DNA of 7,129 nucleotides from Promethearchaeota archaeon (GTDB lineage: Archaea > Asgardarchaeota > Lokiarchaeia > Sigyniarchaeales > Promethearchaeaceae): assembly GCA_014729055.1 (NCBI GenBank), contig WJKO01000417.1, positions 1 through 7,129 of the forward strand, read 5' to 3'. The notes under the pieces were generated by a model that was not told the origin of the DNA, searched no databases, and saw nothing but the letters and a program-made list of their open reading frames with translations. The position numbers were made by a program, and so were the translations under genes. This document shows positions 6,692-7,129 of this stretch, one piece after another. The stretch's first letter is position 1, and the number at the start of each line of letters is the position of its first letter.

Positions 6692-7129
6692 AAGATTTAA
6701 CTCCATTTGTTTTTTTTATTTTACGTAATGATAAATACAAAAATATTAAAATTATTGATATTAGTGCCATAATCATTATTAGATTATACCAATATATCTG
6801 AAAGTTGTAATCAAGTCCAGTCGTTAATTCAAAGTTATCATTAAAATCATTTAGATCCTCATTACTATATGCATTTTGGTAAAGTAGGGGAAAATAATCA
6901 AAATGGTATATCGATGTAAAATAGAACGTTTTAGTCAGAATATAACTCATGAAAAGCGCGAATATTATTCCGCAACTAATATTAACAAATATTTTTAGCC
7001 CTAATTCTATATTAATAAATGACTTTGTCCTTTTTTTAGGTATACCAAACTTATTTAATAGATTGATGTTATAACGCCTTGAGTCTACTTCTTCCCCGAT
7101 CATTCGCACAATTATAAATAGACCAGTAA
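6651..7129 (-). CDS. FtsX-like ABC transporter permease, C-terminal part (cut by right window edge)
   Basis: The frame is open from the right edge: codons upstream of the GTG at 7109 read TGLFII with no stop, so the GTG is internal and this is the 3' end of a longer gene. The visible 159 residues show the C-terminal FtsX unit. It starts with the end of a membrane helix (LFIIVRMIG), then a cytoplasmic coupling segment with SRRYNINLLNKFGIPKKR, then a helix (LKIFVNISCGIIFALFMSYIL). A loop of about 50 residues outside the membrane follows, then a last helix (LIMIMALISIILIFLYLSL) and a basic tail. LLNKFGI corresponds to ILNNYGL in the second half of the large permease, as expected for the same coupling element. 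The last 41 bp overlap the ATPase gene. It is probably the first-transcribed permease seen for this transporter; its N-terminal ectodomain lies outside the window. Confidence 0.82.
   Translation of the reverse strand, partial: TGLFIIVRMIGEEVDSRRYNINLLNKFGIPKKRTKSFINIELGLKIFVNISCGIIFALFMSYILTKTFYFTSIYHFDYFPLLYQNAYSNEDLNDFNDNFELTTGLDYNFQIYWYNLIMIMALISIILIFLYLSLRKIKKTNGVKSYVKKQTRRDIANL
6701..6704 (-). promoter_or_regulatory. Shine-Dalgarno site of the ATPase gene, inside the upstream permease gene
   Basis: On the minus strand the bases read GGAG followed by nine bases and the ATG at 6691. This is normal spacing for ribosome binding. The site lies within the last codons of the upstream FtsX-like permease, so ribosomes finishing that gene would be positioned to begin the ATPase. 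It supports 6691 over 6706 as the start. Confidence 0.55.

Noticed and set aside
6456..6728. Plus-strand 90-codon open frame
   Set aside because: It is antisense to the ATPase Walker A region and N-terminus and is explained by that gene.
7107..7109. GTG as the start of the rightmost permease gene
   Set aside because: The frame stays open upstream to the window edge and encodes the end of a membrane helix expected before the coupling segment, so this codon is an internal valine.

Overview
The window is AT-rich DNA from a prokaryote, more likely an archaeon than a bacterium. Supporting this are the low GC of the transporter block, ectodomains rich in N-X-S/T sequons, a membrane-embedded M28 peptidase and TATA-like rather than -35/-10 promoter elements. 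An Asgard (Loki-like) archaeon is my best guess from general familiarity. It is an inference, and an uncultured bacterium is not excluded.

Left part (1-2563). A membrane-anchored extracytoplasmic protein of unknown function runs off the left edge on the minus strand (688 to 1). It diverges from a plus-strand M28 metallopeptidase with four predicted membrane segments and a full set of zinc ligands (795-2042). The gap between the two starts holds a 16-bp perfect AT palindrome. Converging on the peptidase gene, 35 bp away, is a 161-residue cysteine-free protein on the minus strand (2563 to 2078). It resembles the ATP10/thioredoxin-fold group.

Middle (2564-2812). This non-genic stretch holds a TATA-like, T-rich element. 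It also holds a 45-codon open frame continuing in frame after the stop of the large permease, with no start codon of its own; it may be a gene remnant or chance.

Right part (2813-7129). This is one tight minus-strand ABC-transporter operon of the MacB/LolCDE/FtsX (type VII) class. In order of transcription it holds the C-terminal part of an FtsX-like permease cut by the right edge, an ATPase whose start lies inside the permease 3' end, and a 1004-residue permease that starts 3 bp after the ATPase stop. The large permease has about ten membrane segments arranged as two FtsX units joined by two extra helices, each unit with a large ectodomain. The system probably works by mechanotransmission: cytoplasmic ATP hydrolysis moves the ectodomains to act on a lipid, lipoprotein, peptide or envelope component. 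The substrate cannot be read from the sequence. Both the ATPase and the large permease carry unusual charged cytoplasmic insertions.

No rRNA, tRNA, CRISPR array, insertion sequence or integrase was seen.
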